Part shown: positions 9,666 to 18,618 of the stretch, one piece after another
Layout: each line of letters starts with the position of its first letter
Position numbering within the stretch: the first letter of the stretch is position 1
NCBI RefSeq assembly: GCF_000013645.1
Contig: NC_007953.1
Location: 930,001 to 994,000, forward strand
Origin: Paraburkholderia xenovorans LB400
GTDB lineage: Bacteria; Pseudomonadota; Gammaproteobacteria; Burkholderiales; Burkholderiaceae
DNA length: 64,000 nucleotides
Reading direction: 5' to 3'
Notes under the pieces: generated by a model
What the model was told of the DNA's origin: nothing
What the model saw: only the letters and a program-made list of their open reading frames with translations
Database searches by the model: none
Translations under genes and position numbers: made by a program

Positions 9666-10823
9666 TCAGGCGGTCGTACCGTGCAACTGCTCGGCGAGCC
9701 AGTCGGCGATATAACTTCCCGCATTGGTCGGATTGTCGAGACTGCTGTGCTCCACGCCCCCTTCACGTGCCGTGAAGATTTTCAATTCACGCCGCGGACT
9801 GTTAGCAAGTTGCTCATAGGTCTGATGCGCGTATTGGACTGGAATCTGCCTGTCGTTCTCACCATGCGTGACAAGGAATGGGACCTTGATACGATCGAGG
9901 ACCCCGTTCAGGTGCATCGCTTCGGCACATTGCATGAAATCGTCCAGGTCGCTCGCGCCGAACACCCATTCCACGTGCTTCCAGTAATGCGGCACCGGGT
10001 TCTCGCCTTCTCGCGCGAGCCGGCGCTTCTGCACTTCACGCCAGTCATGATTCGCCCCCCATACCGCGCCCGCAGCAAAACGCGGTTCGAACGCAACCGC
10101 GCGAGGCGCGTAATAACCGCCCAGAGATACGCCAAGCGCGCCGATGCGCACAGGATCTATGTCAGTGCGCGCCTGCAGATAGTCGACGATTTTCGACGCC
10201 CATATTTCCGTCTGCGGAATCGCGTGCAGTTTCTGCAAGCGCAGTGCCTCGCCGGTTCCCGGCTGATCCACGAGCAGGACGGCAACGCCGCGCCGCGAGA
10301 GGTAGCTGGTGATGCAACTGCGGTACAGCATCTCCTTTGTACTGTCGAGACCGTTCATCACAACCACGACAGGCGCACGACCCTGCACGCCAACGGCTCG
10401 CACGTAAAGACCCGAGATATGCCGGTCCTGATACGGAATCTCGATTCGCTCGCAGTTCTCGCGAGCAAGCCTCACACCCTCGAGGAATACGTCGAGCGAA
10501 TGCTTGTATAGCGCAAGGCGGCCGTCAAAGTCGTGCGCCTGCATCCGCTCTGCGATGATGTAGTAGAGCGCCGCGCGCCCCAGTTTCTCCCCCGCAGACA
10601 GCAGGCGGCCGCCGCTCTTGTCCTCTTCGGCGAGCTCGGCGAGCTTGTCGGCACCGCTCTTCCATGCGTTGAAAAATGCCAGCGTGCCGGGGTCGTTGCC
10701 TGCGCGCGCCGCATCGACCAACGGTGCGCACATCTGATCCACCTCCCCTATCTGGCCGCCGTGCGTGAGCGCGATCATCGCCGAAAGGCTCCATACATAA
10801 TTGGTCGGAAAGTACTGAAACAT
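9666..10823 (-). CDS. Alpha/beta hydrolase, 2,6-dihydropseudooxynicotine hydrolase/FrsA-like
   Basis: A 385-residue protein with a helical N-terminal region of about 140 residues followed by an alpha/beta-hydrolase core. The nucleophile elbow is GVSLGG at 231-236 (S233), the acid D324 is in GENDRQIP, and the base H359 is in VEHSS. The helical N-terminal domain is typical of the family that includes the C-C bond hydrolase 2,6-dihydroxypseudooxynicotine hydrolase. It follows the lactonase and the two broken genes on the minus strand, so it may be the last gene of that operon. C-C or ester hydrolysis is possible; the substrate is unknown. Confidence 0.85.
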   Translation of the reverse strand: MFQYFPTNYVWSLSAMIALTHGGQIGEVDQMCAPLVDAARAGNDPGTLAFFNAWKSGADKLAELAEEDKSGGRLLSAGEKLGRAALYYIIAERMQAHDFDGRLALYKHSLDVFLEGVRLARENCERIEIPYQDRHISGLYVRAVGVQGRAPVVVVMNGLDSTKEMLYRSCITSYLSRRGVAVLLVDQPGTGEALRLQKLHAIPQTEIWASKIVDYLQARTDIDPVRIGALGVSLGGYYAPRAVAFEPRFAAGAVWGANHDWREVQKRRLAREGENPVPHYWKHVEWVFGASDLDDFMQCAEAMHLNGVLDRIKVPFLVTHGENDRQIPVQYAHQTYEQLANSPRRELKIFTAREGGVEHSSLDNPTNAGSYIADWLAEQLHGTTA

Positions 10824-10834
10824 GTTCGCGTCCT

Positions 10835-11095
10835 TTACTCACTTGATGATTGATTGGCTTGTTCCGACGGTGCCCGCGGCAATGCCGACGGTACAACCAC
10901 TACGCCCGCCTGGACCTGCACCGACACTTTCACTAGCCATTGCTCCATGCACGGCCCGTGAAAAGCACCGACCGATGGGGATATCTCGAGGTTCTTCTCG
11001 ATGTCTGCGATGATCTTTTCGACGGTCGCGCGTACCTGTGCATTGTTGTCCGCCTTGACCTGGGCGCTCTGGCCTGTTTTGATGTGCTCGAGCAT
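10835..11095 (-). pseudogene. Truncated histidinol-dehydrogenase-family gene (N-terminal remnant)
   Basis: The first 34 residues, MLEHIKTGQSAQVKADNNAQ and on to IIADIEK, match the usual N-terminus of histidinol-dehydrogenase-family enzymes, a group that includes NAD-dependent polyol and sulfopropanediol dehydrogenases. At about base 10993 the similarity stops, and the frame continues for 52 low-complexity residues to a stop. The normal length is about 430 residues, so more than 90 percent is missing and the product cannot be active. It sits between the broken ABM gene and the hydrolase and marks a deletion in this operon. Confidence 0.6.
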
Positions 11096-11108
11096 GTGGG
11101 TATTCCGT

Positions 11109-11447
11109 TCAGTCAGTAGCGGGTCGCGCAGCGGCGATCACTGCGGCCGGTGTATTGGCGGATACGCGCTCGTAGTGCAGCACCGCGGGCGGATCCGCGA
11201 AGAAGGGTTGAAGTAGCGCACGCCATTGCGCAAAGCGCGGCGATTCACGAAAACCGTGGAGGTGGCCTTCCACGATGTTTCAGTGCACAGGCAGGCGGTA
11301 TTCGCACGGATCCTCGATGCAACGCTGCAGTTCGTGACCGAGATAGCCCGGCGTCGCGACGAGCAGTGCCTGCGCAATGGAGAAGGCTGCTTCGAACCCG
11401 TCATTGCCGTGACTGATAATGCGAAAGTGCGCGAGTTCGAGAATCAT
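11109..11447 (-). pseudogene. Antibiotic-biosynthesis-monooxygenase (ABM) domain gene with internal TGA
   Basis: The frame starts at the ATG at 11447, overlapping the lactonase stop (ATGA), and encodes MILELAHFRI through PGYLGHELQRCIEDPCEYRL, a typical ABM-domain beginning. After VH comes TGA at 11280-11282. In the same frame it continues NIVEGHLHGFRESPRFAQWR and QPFFADPPAVLHYERV to a stop at 11109. Family members normally have a tryptophan where the TGA stands, so a single TGG to TGA change explains it. The whole frame is about 112 codons, the usual length. It is a recent nonsense mutation, or less likely a sequencing error. Confidence 0.75.
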
Positions 11448-12472
11448 GACCGCCTCCAGTGTGCGAGCGGCAGGCCTGCCACAGGTGAGCGGAAGCTCGC
11501 CAGCGTCGTGCCGCCCAGGCTGCCCAGGTACACGGTACGAAGATCCGGGCCGCCAAAGGTGATGCTCGCCATCATCGGCGCCAGGGTCCCGCGGCATGCG
11601 CCCATCAGTTCCGGAGTCGTCGTGCCTTGCCGGTAATGTTCCTCGTAGCGCGCCAGTGCTTCCGGATTGCCGTCGTCGAGCAGCGTCAGGATTTCGCCCT
11701 CCGGTGTCAGCGCGATCAGCTTCTCCGTGAGGATCAGGGTAATCCACAGGTTGCCGTGTGCATCGAATGCGAAGCCGTCCGGGAAGCCACCGAGATCAGC
11801 GGGGCCATAGATCTCGCGCTCGGTGAGAGACCCGTCGTCGCCGACGCGCAGGCGCGAAATGCGTCGCGCGTTCGTCTCGACCACGTACAGCCACTCTTCG
11901 CCGGCGTCGAGCCGGATCTCGTTGGTCCCGACGAAGCCGTCCGCCACGATGCGGATCCCCCGTTCGTCAATCAGACCGACATAGCCGTCAGCAGTCTTTT
12001 CGTTGATGGACTTGGTCCACGGGACCTGGCGCGTAGTAACGGTGAACCAGATGCGGCCTTTCGAGTCAGTCAGCACGAAGTTCGTCTTACCGAGCGGAGC
12101 GGCGTCAATGCTCTCGTAGAGCGTGCGCGAGTGGCCGTCGCGCGTCATCAGTTCGATCGCGTCCGTACCGAAGTTCGCGATCACGATGTTCCCTTCACGA
12201 TCGAATGCGAGTCCGTTAGGCAAGGTCTTGCCGAGCACCAGTTGCGCGGTGTCGTCGGACGAGGGTGCACGGAGGGATCCATCCTGCTGGGCGATCAGCG
12301 TTTGCACGCCGTCCGGCGCGATGCGCATCACCCCGCCACGCGCATCGGCGGTCCATAGCGTGCCGTCCGGCTCCGCCAGAATGCACTCCGGCCGCATCAG
12401 GTCGTGTCCGACGCGGGAAATTTCGCGGCGGTCGACCTGCCAGCCACGCAACGGATTAACGGAGTTGGGCAT
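11444..12472 (-). CDS. SMP-30/gluconolactonase-like protein
   Basis: A 342-residue beta-propeller protein. The ATG at 12472 (MPNSVNPLRGW) is preceded by a good AAGGA ribosome site, while an upstream ATG at 12505 has none. Repeated motifs such as PECILAEPDGTLWTADARGG, LPNGLAFDREGNIVIANFG and GGFPDGFAFDAHGNLWIT are those of SMP-30/LRE-like lactonases, with metal ligands in the Glu, Asn and Asp positions of the propeller. Members hydrolyse sugar lactones to acids. It heads the minus-strand operon containing the broken ABM and dehydrogenase genes. A lactonase fits a sugar-acid locus. Confidence 0.87.
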   Translation of the reverse strand: MPNSVNPLRGWQVDRREISRVGHDLMRPECILAEPDGTLWTADARGGVMRIAPDGVQTLIAQQDGSLRAPSSDDTAQLVLGKTLPNGLAFDREGNIVIANFGTDAIELMTRDGHSRTLYESIDAAPLGKTNFVLTDSKGRIWFTVTTRQVPWTKSINEKTADGYVGLIDERGIRIVADGFVGTNEIRLDAGEEWLYVVETNARRISRLRVGDDGSLTEREIYGPADLGGFPDGFAFDAHGNLWITLILTEKLIALTPEGEILTLLDDGNPEALARYEEHYRQGTTTPELMGACRGTLAPMMASITFGGPDLRTVYLGSLGGTTLASFRSPVAGLPLAHWRRS

Positions 12473-12699
12473 ACATATTTCCTTCACGAACAAAAATTCG
12501 ATCAAACGTTCTTCCGGTTACGTAAATCAGCGGGCCACGACCTGATCAACGAAAAACCGTTCTAGCAATTCAATAAGACGCTTCAACGGCGCGCACCTCA
12601 TCCCCAGCTTCACCCATACGTGCGCTCATCCCAATGGAGAGATCAACTGAGAGACTCCACACGTACCAGGGCCGAAAATTGACGAACCATCGAACGTGC

Positions 12700-14067
12700 T
12701 CAGGGCGCGATGTCCTCTAGCCGCAAACCCTTCGTCTTGATCATCCCGATCAGGCTAGCCAGGAATCCGATTGCAGAGACCCCAGCAAAGACAGCAAAGA
12801 CGCCAGAGATTCCGTGCCGTGGTAACAGATAACCGATGACCATCGGTGCCAGAACCGACGCAACGCGTAACCAGAAGCTGGCAAAGCCTGCGCCTATACC
12901 ACGCATGCGAGTCGGATAAATCTCCGCGGTGTACAGAAATAGCCCGAAGCTAACGGTCACAGAGAGAACGAACGCCGCCAACCCAAGGATGAGGAATGGA
13001 ACGAGCTTTCCGTCACCCATTGCAAGCCAAAGGGAAAATAGAGCCGCCGCCCCGGCAAACGCCCCAATGAACCAATGTTTCGGTCCAATCCGGTCGATCA
13101 ACGCTACGCACGCTATGTTCCCGCACAGACCTAACGTCGCACTCAACAGAGCGATATTCAGGGTTTCCTGGAGAGGGAGGTGGTAGACCGTTTTAAGCAA
13201 CGTAGGCAGCCAGTTCGTCATTCCATACACGACAAAGTAGGTTGCTGCCCACAATATCCATAAATTTATGGTACGTTTTCTGTAAACCGGTGAGAAAAGC
13301 TCCCTCACGCTCGAGTCGCGATTCAACACCGGGCCAGCCGTCGGCGCTACATCTGACAACGTGACTTTTCCGTTTTTGGAAACACGTTTTTCTATTTCCC
13401 ATAACGCTGCGTCGCTCTCCTCCAAACGACCTCGCGACGCAAACCAGCGCGGAGATTCCGGACACAGCCGACGGAGGACAGGGAGAAGAATGATCGGTAA
13501 CGACCCGACGATAAAGATAGACTGCCAGCCGAATCGCGGAACAATCCAGGCGCCCATGAGCGACGCGGCGACAAAACCGGCCGCGTACATAAACTGAAAC
13601 GAAAGTATGAAAGCTCCGCGACGTTCTACAGGTGCGATTTCACTGATATACGCGAGGGCCGCAGGCCCCTCTCCGCCGAGACCAATACCTCCGATGACGC
13701 GCATCGCGCAAAGCCAGGCATAGTTCGGCGCAAACGCGGATGCCAGGCTGGCGAATGCGAAAATAACAATCGTGAGCGATATCGTCTTGATGCGGCCAAT
13801 GCGCTCAGCTACCGATCCGAACAGTAAAGCGCCGATAGCTTGCCCGACATATCCGGATGCAATGAGAATGCCAATCGACATGGACGTCAGATGCCACCTT
13901 GTCGAGAGGACCGGCAACACGAGTGCAATACTCAAGGCGTCAAACGCATCGAAAAATACCGTTGCACCAACAACACATCGAACGAGAATATGCCAACCTG
14001 AATTCGGTAACCGGTCAAGTCTCGCCGCGATAAAACCTGCCGAGGAATAAGTAGCTTGATCCATCAT
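12700..14067 (-). CDS. MFS transporter, aromatic acid:H+ symporter-like
   Basis: A 455-residue carrier with 12 predicted membrane helices. TM1 contains VFFDAFDALSIALVLP, and the TM2-3 region IGILIASGYVGQAIGALLFGSVAERIGR has the MFS signature. GGIGLGGEGPAALAYISE is at TM4-5. These patterns resemble the AAHS group (PcaK, BenK-like) and metabolite symporters. It lies 20 nt downstream of a porin on the same strand, pairing outer- and inner-membrane uptake. It is a clear paralogue of the transporter at 18619-19998. Confidence 0.87.
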   Translation of the reverse strand: MMDQATYSSAGFIAARLDRLPNSGWHILVRCVVGATVFFDAFDALSIALVLPVLSTRWHLTSMSIGILIASGYVGQAIGALLFGSVAERIGRIKTISLTIVIFAFASLASAFAPNYAWLCAMRVIGGIGLGGEGPAALAYISEIAPVERRGAFILSFQFMYAAGFVAASLMGAWIVPRFGWQSIFIVGSLPIILLPVLRRLCPESPRWFASRGRLEESDAALWEIEKRVSKNGKVTLSDVAPTAGPVLNRDSSVRELFSPVYRKRTINLWILWAATYFVVYGMTNWLPTLLKTVYHLPLQETLNIALLSATLGLCGNIACVALIDRIGPKHWFIGAFAGAAALFSLWLAMGDGKLVPFLILGLAAFVLSVTVSFGLFLYTAEIYPTRMRGIGAGFASFWLRVASVLAPMVIGYLLPRHGISGVFAVFAGVSAIGFLASLIGMIKTKGLRLEDIAP

Positions 14068-14087
14068 ATGTTCCCGTGAACTTGCGC

Positions 14088-15152
14088 CTAGAAGCTGTGT
14101 TCTATACCAACACGGACTAGCGCTTGCAGGTCCGTCGACGACGGTGTCATCGATGTCAATGCCGCTCGCACATTCGGTCCACTTGCCTTGATTAGAGAGC
14201 CATCGAGGTAAAGGGTCGTCCTCTTTGAGAGGGAATAATTGGCCGCTGCGTTGCCGGAGTTCCAGTGGTAACCATCAAGACTGGAGTAAACGTAACCAAT
14301 CCCGAACTTCAGGTCGGGCCGAGGTAACCAGCCAACCCCGGCGTCGTAACTGGACAAACGCTCTGTCACTCCGCCTGCCTTCATTCGAGTGTTGCTATAG
14401 ACGGCCGAAAGCCTCCACGCTTCAAGCGTCACCGCTGCGCCCGCGGTAAAGATATCGCTGTGAGTGAGGTTGAACGTCGTTGATGCCGACAGGGAATGCC
14501 CAAAGAGCTCTGGAACGCCAATATCATTGTATGGCGTCACTGCAATTCCGTTTATGCTCCCGTAGACGGTGGAAGCACTCACAATGCTGTTCTTGTAATT
14601 TGCCGCAACCTCGAAAGCACGCCCGCCGTTAGTCGTACCGGAATCAGCGGATCCGAAGCTGTAGAGACCATCCAGCCTGAACCCGTCGATGGTTGGTGAT
14701 GCATACTTGACTGCATTATTAAGAAATACAACGGCCAACCGGTCGTAGTCTCCAGGATGAAGGCCGTCAATCGCGTTCGCGTAGAAGGTACTGGTGAGCT
14801 GGGTCACGTTGGCATAAAGGTCGATCTGCCTTCCAAGGGTGAGGGTCCCAAACTCATTCGAGGACAGGCCGACCATCGAAGTTCGAGCGTACGAAGAACC
14901 TGTGTTCAGATTCAGCCCCTCTTCGATCTTGAATACTGCACGCAAACCCGCGCCGAGATCCTCAGCACCGGTCAGCCCAAAGTAATTCGGCCACTGCTTC
15001 TGACTCTGCATCCCGACAAATTTGCCGCCCGCAACATTATTGACGTAGGTAAGGCTATCATCGACCACGCCATATAACGTTATGCTCGACTGGGCATAAG
15101 CCGACTGGCAGACAGGAATAATCGACAACATAAAAATAAAAATTTTATTCAT
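14088..15152 (-). CDS. Burkholderiales-type outer-membrane porin
   Basis: A 354-residue trimeric beta-barrel porin. The ATG at 15152 (MNKIFIFMLS) has an AGGAG site seven bases upstream and begins a signal peptide cleaved after SAYA, giving a mature start of QSSITLYGVVDDS. YFGLTGAEDLGAGLRAVFKIE and the C-terminal GIEHSF with a terminal aromatic residue are typical of Gram-negative porin family members. It is followed directly by the MFS gene, so the two probably form an uptake pair for an aromatic or hydroxy acid. Confidence 0.92.
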   Translation of the reverse strand: MNKIFIFMLSIIPVCQSAYAQSSITLYGVVDDSLTYVNNVAGGKFVGMQSQKQWPNYFGLTGAEDLGAGLRAVFKIEEGLNLNTGSSYARTSMVGLSSNEFGTLTLGRQIDLYANVTQLTSTFYANAIDGLHPGDYDRLAVVFLNNAVKYASPTIDGFRLDGLYSFGSADSGTTNGGRAFEVAANYKNSIVSASTVYGSINGIAVTPYNDIGVPELFGHSLSASTTFNLTHSDIFTAGAAVTLEAWRLSAVYSNTRMKAGGVTERLSSYDAGVGWLPRPDLKFGIGYVYSSLDGYHWNSGNAAANYSLSKRTTLYLDGSLIKASGPNVRAALTSMTPSSTDLQALVRVGIEHSF

Positions 15153-15248
15153 TTTTTGTCTCCTGTTTTTTATAAAACCGATCAATCATCGTTGTTTTGT
15201 TTTAAGCAATGGACGACCTTATAGTTTTAAAATCCTTAACGCACAAAT

Positions 15249-15785
15249 CTACCGGATGTGACCGTCCTCAATCGCCTCACGAAGCAGCTTGCGCGCGGCA
15301 TCGGTATCGTCCAGCAACCTGAGCGAGCGACGCTTTATCTCCCAATGGTCGCCGCGACGTTCCAGGTCCCAACGGTTCGCAGTAACGCGAAACACCTTAA
15401 ATCCAGCCGACTCGCCGTGGGCCGGCACGGCGACCAGCGGGGCATCAGGTGCAGGAATAAGAATTTGCAGATAGCCTATTGCAACGGCGGTGTCGTCGCT
15501 TACGCTAATATATGGAAGTGAGAGGAAGTGAGAAATACCAGATTGAATTGCTTCGCGATGCGCAGGCCCGGTAATCCCCGTCGCAAATGCGACTCTACCG
15601 AACGCGCCAGACAAGCCGACGCCCCGGTCGAGAACAGTGTCTTCGGACATATTCTCCGCATATTCCGCACTACCCGTATCCACACATGGCGGATGTGCCG
15701 CAATTAGATTCAGGATATTGAGGTGGTCTTCCACCTGACGAAGACGTCGCAAGACGTCATCCCTCTCGATACTCGTATGTTCCAC
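15249..15785 (-). CDS. NTF2-fold (SnoaL-like) protein
   Basis: A 178-residue protein starting at a GTG at 15785 preceded by a strong AGGAGG site. The DVLRRLRQVEDHLNILNLIAAHP helix, a central acidic and aromatic region, and the late WDLERRGDHWEIKRRSLRLLD strand pattern are typical of the NTF2/SnoaL superfamily. These include small isomerases, dehydratases and ring-hydroxylating dioxygenase beta-like proteins. It is divergent from the LysR gene at 15917, which may control it together with the porin and transporter. No catalytic residues can be assigned with confidence. Confidence 0.75.
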   Translation of the reverse strand: MEHTSIERDDVLRRLRQVEDHLNILNLIAAHPPCVDTGSAEYAENMSEDTVLDRGVGLSGAFGRVAFATGITGPAHREAIQSGISHFLSLPYISVSDDTAVAIGYLQILIPAPDAPLVAVPAHGESAGFKVFRVTANRWDLERRGDHWEIKRRSLRLLDDTDAARKLLREAIEDGHIR

Positions 15786-15916
15786 GCCTGACCTCCTGGT
15801 AGCCGAATTTTCCTGACGCGTCGATCTGGGTCAGCGTCCAGGTGGTGGGCAGTATAGAATTGACCTTCTGCGGCGTGTTTAGATTTACTGCTACCTCTAT
15901 TAGAGATATTGATGTC

Positions 15917-16852
15917 ATGAGAAGGAACCCCCGAGTCGACACACTGGACATCAAGCTCCTGCTCGTGTTTGATGCGCTATTGAGGGAACGAAGCGTATCG
16001 CGGGCCGCCGATGACGTCGGACTGACACAGTCTGCTGTCAGCCAGAAGCTCGGACGTCTCAGAGACATCTTTAGTGATCCGCTTTTTATCCGTACCGCTA
16101 ACGGAATGGAGCCAACACCGCATGCGTTGGTCCTATCTGCCCAATTGGCCGAGCTTCTAGCAAGGTGGAAGTCGCTTGTAAGCAGTCAGCAGCGCTTTGA
16201 GCCCGCCACCGCGGAAAGAAATTTCCGGGTCGCGCTGTCAGACGGAATGAGTTACCACTGTTTGCCGCCTGTTGTTCGCCGCATTCGCGAGATCGCACCC
16301 AATCTCAGGATTACGATCGTCCATGTCGGACCACGAGGAGGCCAGCGTGAGATCGAGTCTGGATCGGCAGACCTGGCGCTTGGCGTCTTTCAACAGCCAC
16401 CGATCGGTATCTCGACCTGCGAGCTGTTCAGATACACACTGCAGTGCGTCGCAGACAAGAACAACCCGCGGCTGAAGCAGGGCACGATGTCACGCGATGA
16501 GTATCTCGAGGCGTCTCACATCGCGGTGGGTGAAAACAATGTACCCGGAACCTTAGTCGAAGTGATCGTCGAGGCTCTTGGGCTCAAAAGAAAGATCGCA
16601 CTGGTCACTCCTCATTTCGTATCGATCCCAAATCTCGTCCTTGGAACCGACCTCATTGGGACATTTCCATCAAGTGCGCAGGACGCTTATCCGTTCTCAA
16701 ATCAACTATGCTTCTTCCCGATCCCGTTCCCAATCTCGGAATCTATCGCGATGGCCATGTGGCACCCCCGATTCGACGGAGACCCCGGCCACATGTGGCT
16801 GCGCAACTTATTCGCAGACACGCTACTTGCGGGGTCAGGTCGGCTGCATTGA
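15917..16852 (+). CDS. LysR-family regulator, NodD-like
   Basis: About 311 residues from the ATG at 15917 (MRRNPRVDTLDIKLLLVFDA). A start at 15842 would add 25 residues not typical of the family. The helix-turn-helix at about 12-60 reads RSVSRAADDVGLTQSAVSQKLGRLRD followed by FSDPLFIRTANGMEPTPHA, the pattern of the NodD/NahR subgroup, which often sense aromatic compounds. The effector domain runs to the C-terminus. It is divergent from the NTF2-fold gene and the porin-MFS pair (131-nt gap), so those genes are its likely targets. It is convergent with the chemoreceptor gene. Confidence 0.9.
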   Translation: MRRNPRVDTLDIKLLLVFDALLRERSVSRAADDVGLTQSAVSQKLGRLRDIFSDPLFIRTANGMEPTPHALVLSAQLAELLARWKSLVSSQQRFEPATAERNFRVALSDGMSYHCLPPVVRRIREIAPNLRITIVHVGPRGGQREIESGSADLALGVFQQPPIGISTCELFRYTLQCVADKNNPRLKQGTMSRDEYLEASHIAVGENNVPGTLVEVIVEALGLKRKIALVTPHFVSIPNLVLGTDLIGTFPSSAQDAYPFSNQLCFFPIPFPISESIAMAMWHPRFDGDPGHMWLRNLFADTLLAGSGRLH

Positions 16853-16911
16853 TACGATAGAGGATCAAACGCACCGGAGATTCGTTCAGAAGCAGGTGAC
16901 GCCGGCTTCAG

Positions 16912-18456
16912 TTAGACGGCCAGCTTGAATGCCGCGACTGCTCCAGTCAGGGACGTGGCCTCCTCATCAAGCAACTGGGCCGCAGCAGTCGCCTCCTCCA
17001 CCAGTGCTGCGTTCTGCTGCGTTACCTGGTCCATCTGGACAATTGCCTCGCTAACCTGCTCAATTCCGCGCGCCTGCTCCTCGGACGAATTGGCTATCTC
17101 GCCAATCAATGTTGTTACTTGATCGACAGCACCGAGGATCTCATCCGTAGCGTCGCCGACCTGCTTCGCTTCTTCCGCACCGCGCCGCACCGTGTCAACG
17201 GAGCCGGCAATCAGCGCCTTGATTTCCTTCGCAGCGCCGGATGAGCGCTGAGCGAGCGCACGAACCTCACCCGCGACTACTGCGAAACCCCGTCCCGGTT
17301 CGCCCGCCCGTGCGGCCTCGACCGATGCGTTTAGCGCGAGAATGTTGGTCTGAAAAGCAATCCCGTCAATCATCGTCGTTATTTCGGCAATCCTCTCAGA
17401 CGCCAAGGAAATCTGTTCCATGGTTCTAGCCATACGCTCCACCAGGACATGACCAGACCTGGAGCTCTCGGCCGCACGAGCCGAGAGTTCGCTTGCTGCA
17501 CGAGCCGTCCCGACATTCTGTCGAACAGTGGCAGTCAGTTGCTCCATGCTCGCAGCGGTCTGCTCAAGCGCGGCAGCCTGCTCCTCCGTGCGCGCGGAGA
17601 GATCCGCGTTCCCCGTAGCCATTTCGTGCGCACCGGCGCTCACCGATTCCGCGCTTCGACGGACCAGACTGACTGTCTGCGACACACGCGCCAGCAACAT
17701 ATTGAACGCCTTCGCCGTTTCTCCAACTTCGTCATTGCGGCGAACGGTTGCCGGAACGCTAAAATCAAGCGTGCTTCCCACGCGCTGAAAGGTATTTTTC
17801 ATGAACTGCAGCGCGCGCGTGATGATCCGATACGCGCTGATACCGATCGCACCGGTGACAATCAACCCGAACGTCGCGGCGACAAGCAGAATCCACGAGG
17901 CTCGAACGAATCCGTCGGCCATGGCCTCGCGTTCCGTATTCTCTCGTTGACGCTCATGTTCAGCATGTCTCTCAACGGCGGCAAGCAGTTGAGCGCCTGC
18001 GATATCGACAGCGCCGCCGGGATTCAGACGAGACGTCGCGTCGGCACGGTCACCGCGTCGAACGACGTTCATGAACTCGCCTCGAGCGCGGCGAAGCACA
18101 TCTAGCGCAGCTAAATCTCTCTTCACAAACTGATCTCCGGTGCCAACGGTATACCGAAGCTTTTCGTACGCCCCAAGCCGATCGCCGAGAACTGCATCCG
18201 CTTTTGCCTCCTCGTCCTCAATCTCTGTTCGTTGAGATTTATCTGCGGCGGCAAGGTAGCGTAAATCCAGACGATATAGATTAGCGACGGCAATCTCGGT
18301 CTTGCCCCGCATTTCACCGTAAGGCAGCGAGGCGGCCTGCAGCTCATTGATACGCTGCGACGCACGGCTCAGTTCCAGAATACCGTAGCCGCCAGTGATC
18401 AGAATGGACAGCATTGCAACACAAAGCGTTAGCAACAAACGTTGGGCGATCGTCAT
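16912..18456 (-). CDS. Methyl-accepting chemotaxis protein
   Basis: A 514-residue chemoreceptor. TM1 is at about 7-27, a four-helix-bundle ligand domain at 30-185 (sequence like Tar/Tsr-type 4HB sensors), TM2 at about 188-212, HAMP at 212-265 and a long coiled-coil signalling domain. The conserved tip sequence DGIAFQTNILALNASVEAAR followed by GFAVVAGEVRALAQRS is intact. No NWETF-type C-terminal pentapeptide is present; it ends FKLAV. Set among aromatic-acid transporters and porins, it may direct movement towards the same substrate. Confidence 0.94.
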   Translation of the reverse strand: MTIAQRLLLTLCVAMLSILITGGYGILELSRASQRINELQAASLPYGEMRGKTEIAVANLYRLDLRYLAAADKSQRTEIEDEEAKADAVLGDRLGAYEKLRYTVGTGDQFVKRDLAALDVLRRARGEFMNVVRRGDRADATSRLNPGGAVDIAGAQLLAAVERHAEHERQRENTEREAMADGFVRASWILLVAATFGLIVTGAIGISAYRIITRALQFMKNTFQRVGSTLDFSVPATVRRNDEVGETAKAFNMLLARVSQTVSLVRRSAESVSAGAHEMATGNADLSARTEEQAAALEQTAASMEQLTATVRQNVGTARAASELSARAAESSRSGHVLVERMARTMEQISLASERIAEITTMIDGIAFQTNILALNASVEAARAGEPGRGFAVVAGEVRALAQRSSGAAKEIKALIAGSVDTVRRGAEEAKQVGDATDEILGAVDQVTTLIGEIANSSEEQARGIEQVSEAIVQMDQVTQQNAALVEEATAAAQLLDEEATSLTGAVAAFKLAV

Positions 18457-18618
18457 GAGGAAACGGTTCGGCGAAGATATATTTTCCCGAGATTGCCGGG
18501 ATCGAATTAAGTGGCGGATATCGGATTGTTCCCGACTCCAGACAGGTCGTGCTGTGCAAGACCTGTCCGGCAGCCTTTCGGGCGATACGTAGAGATTCGG
18601 CCGGAGTTCCCCAGGAAG

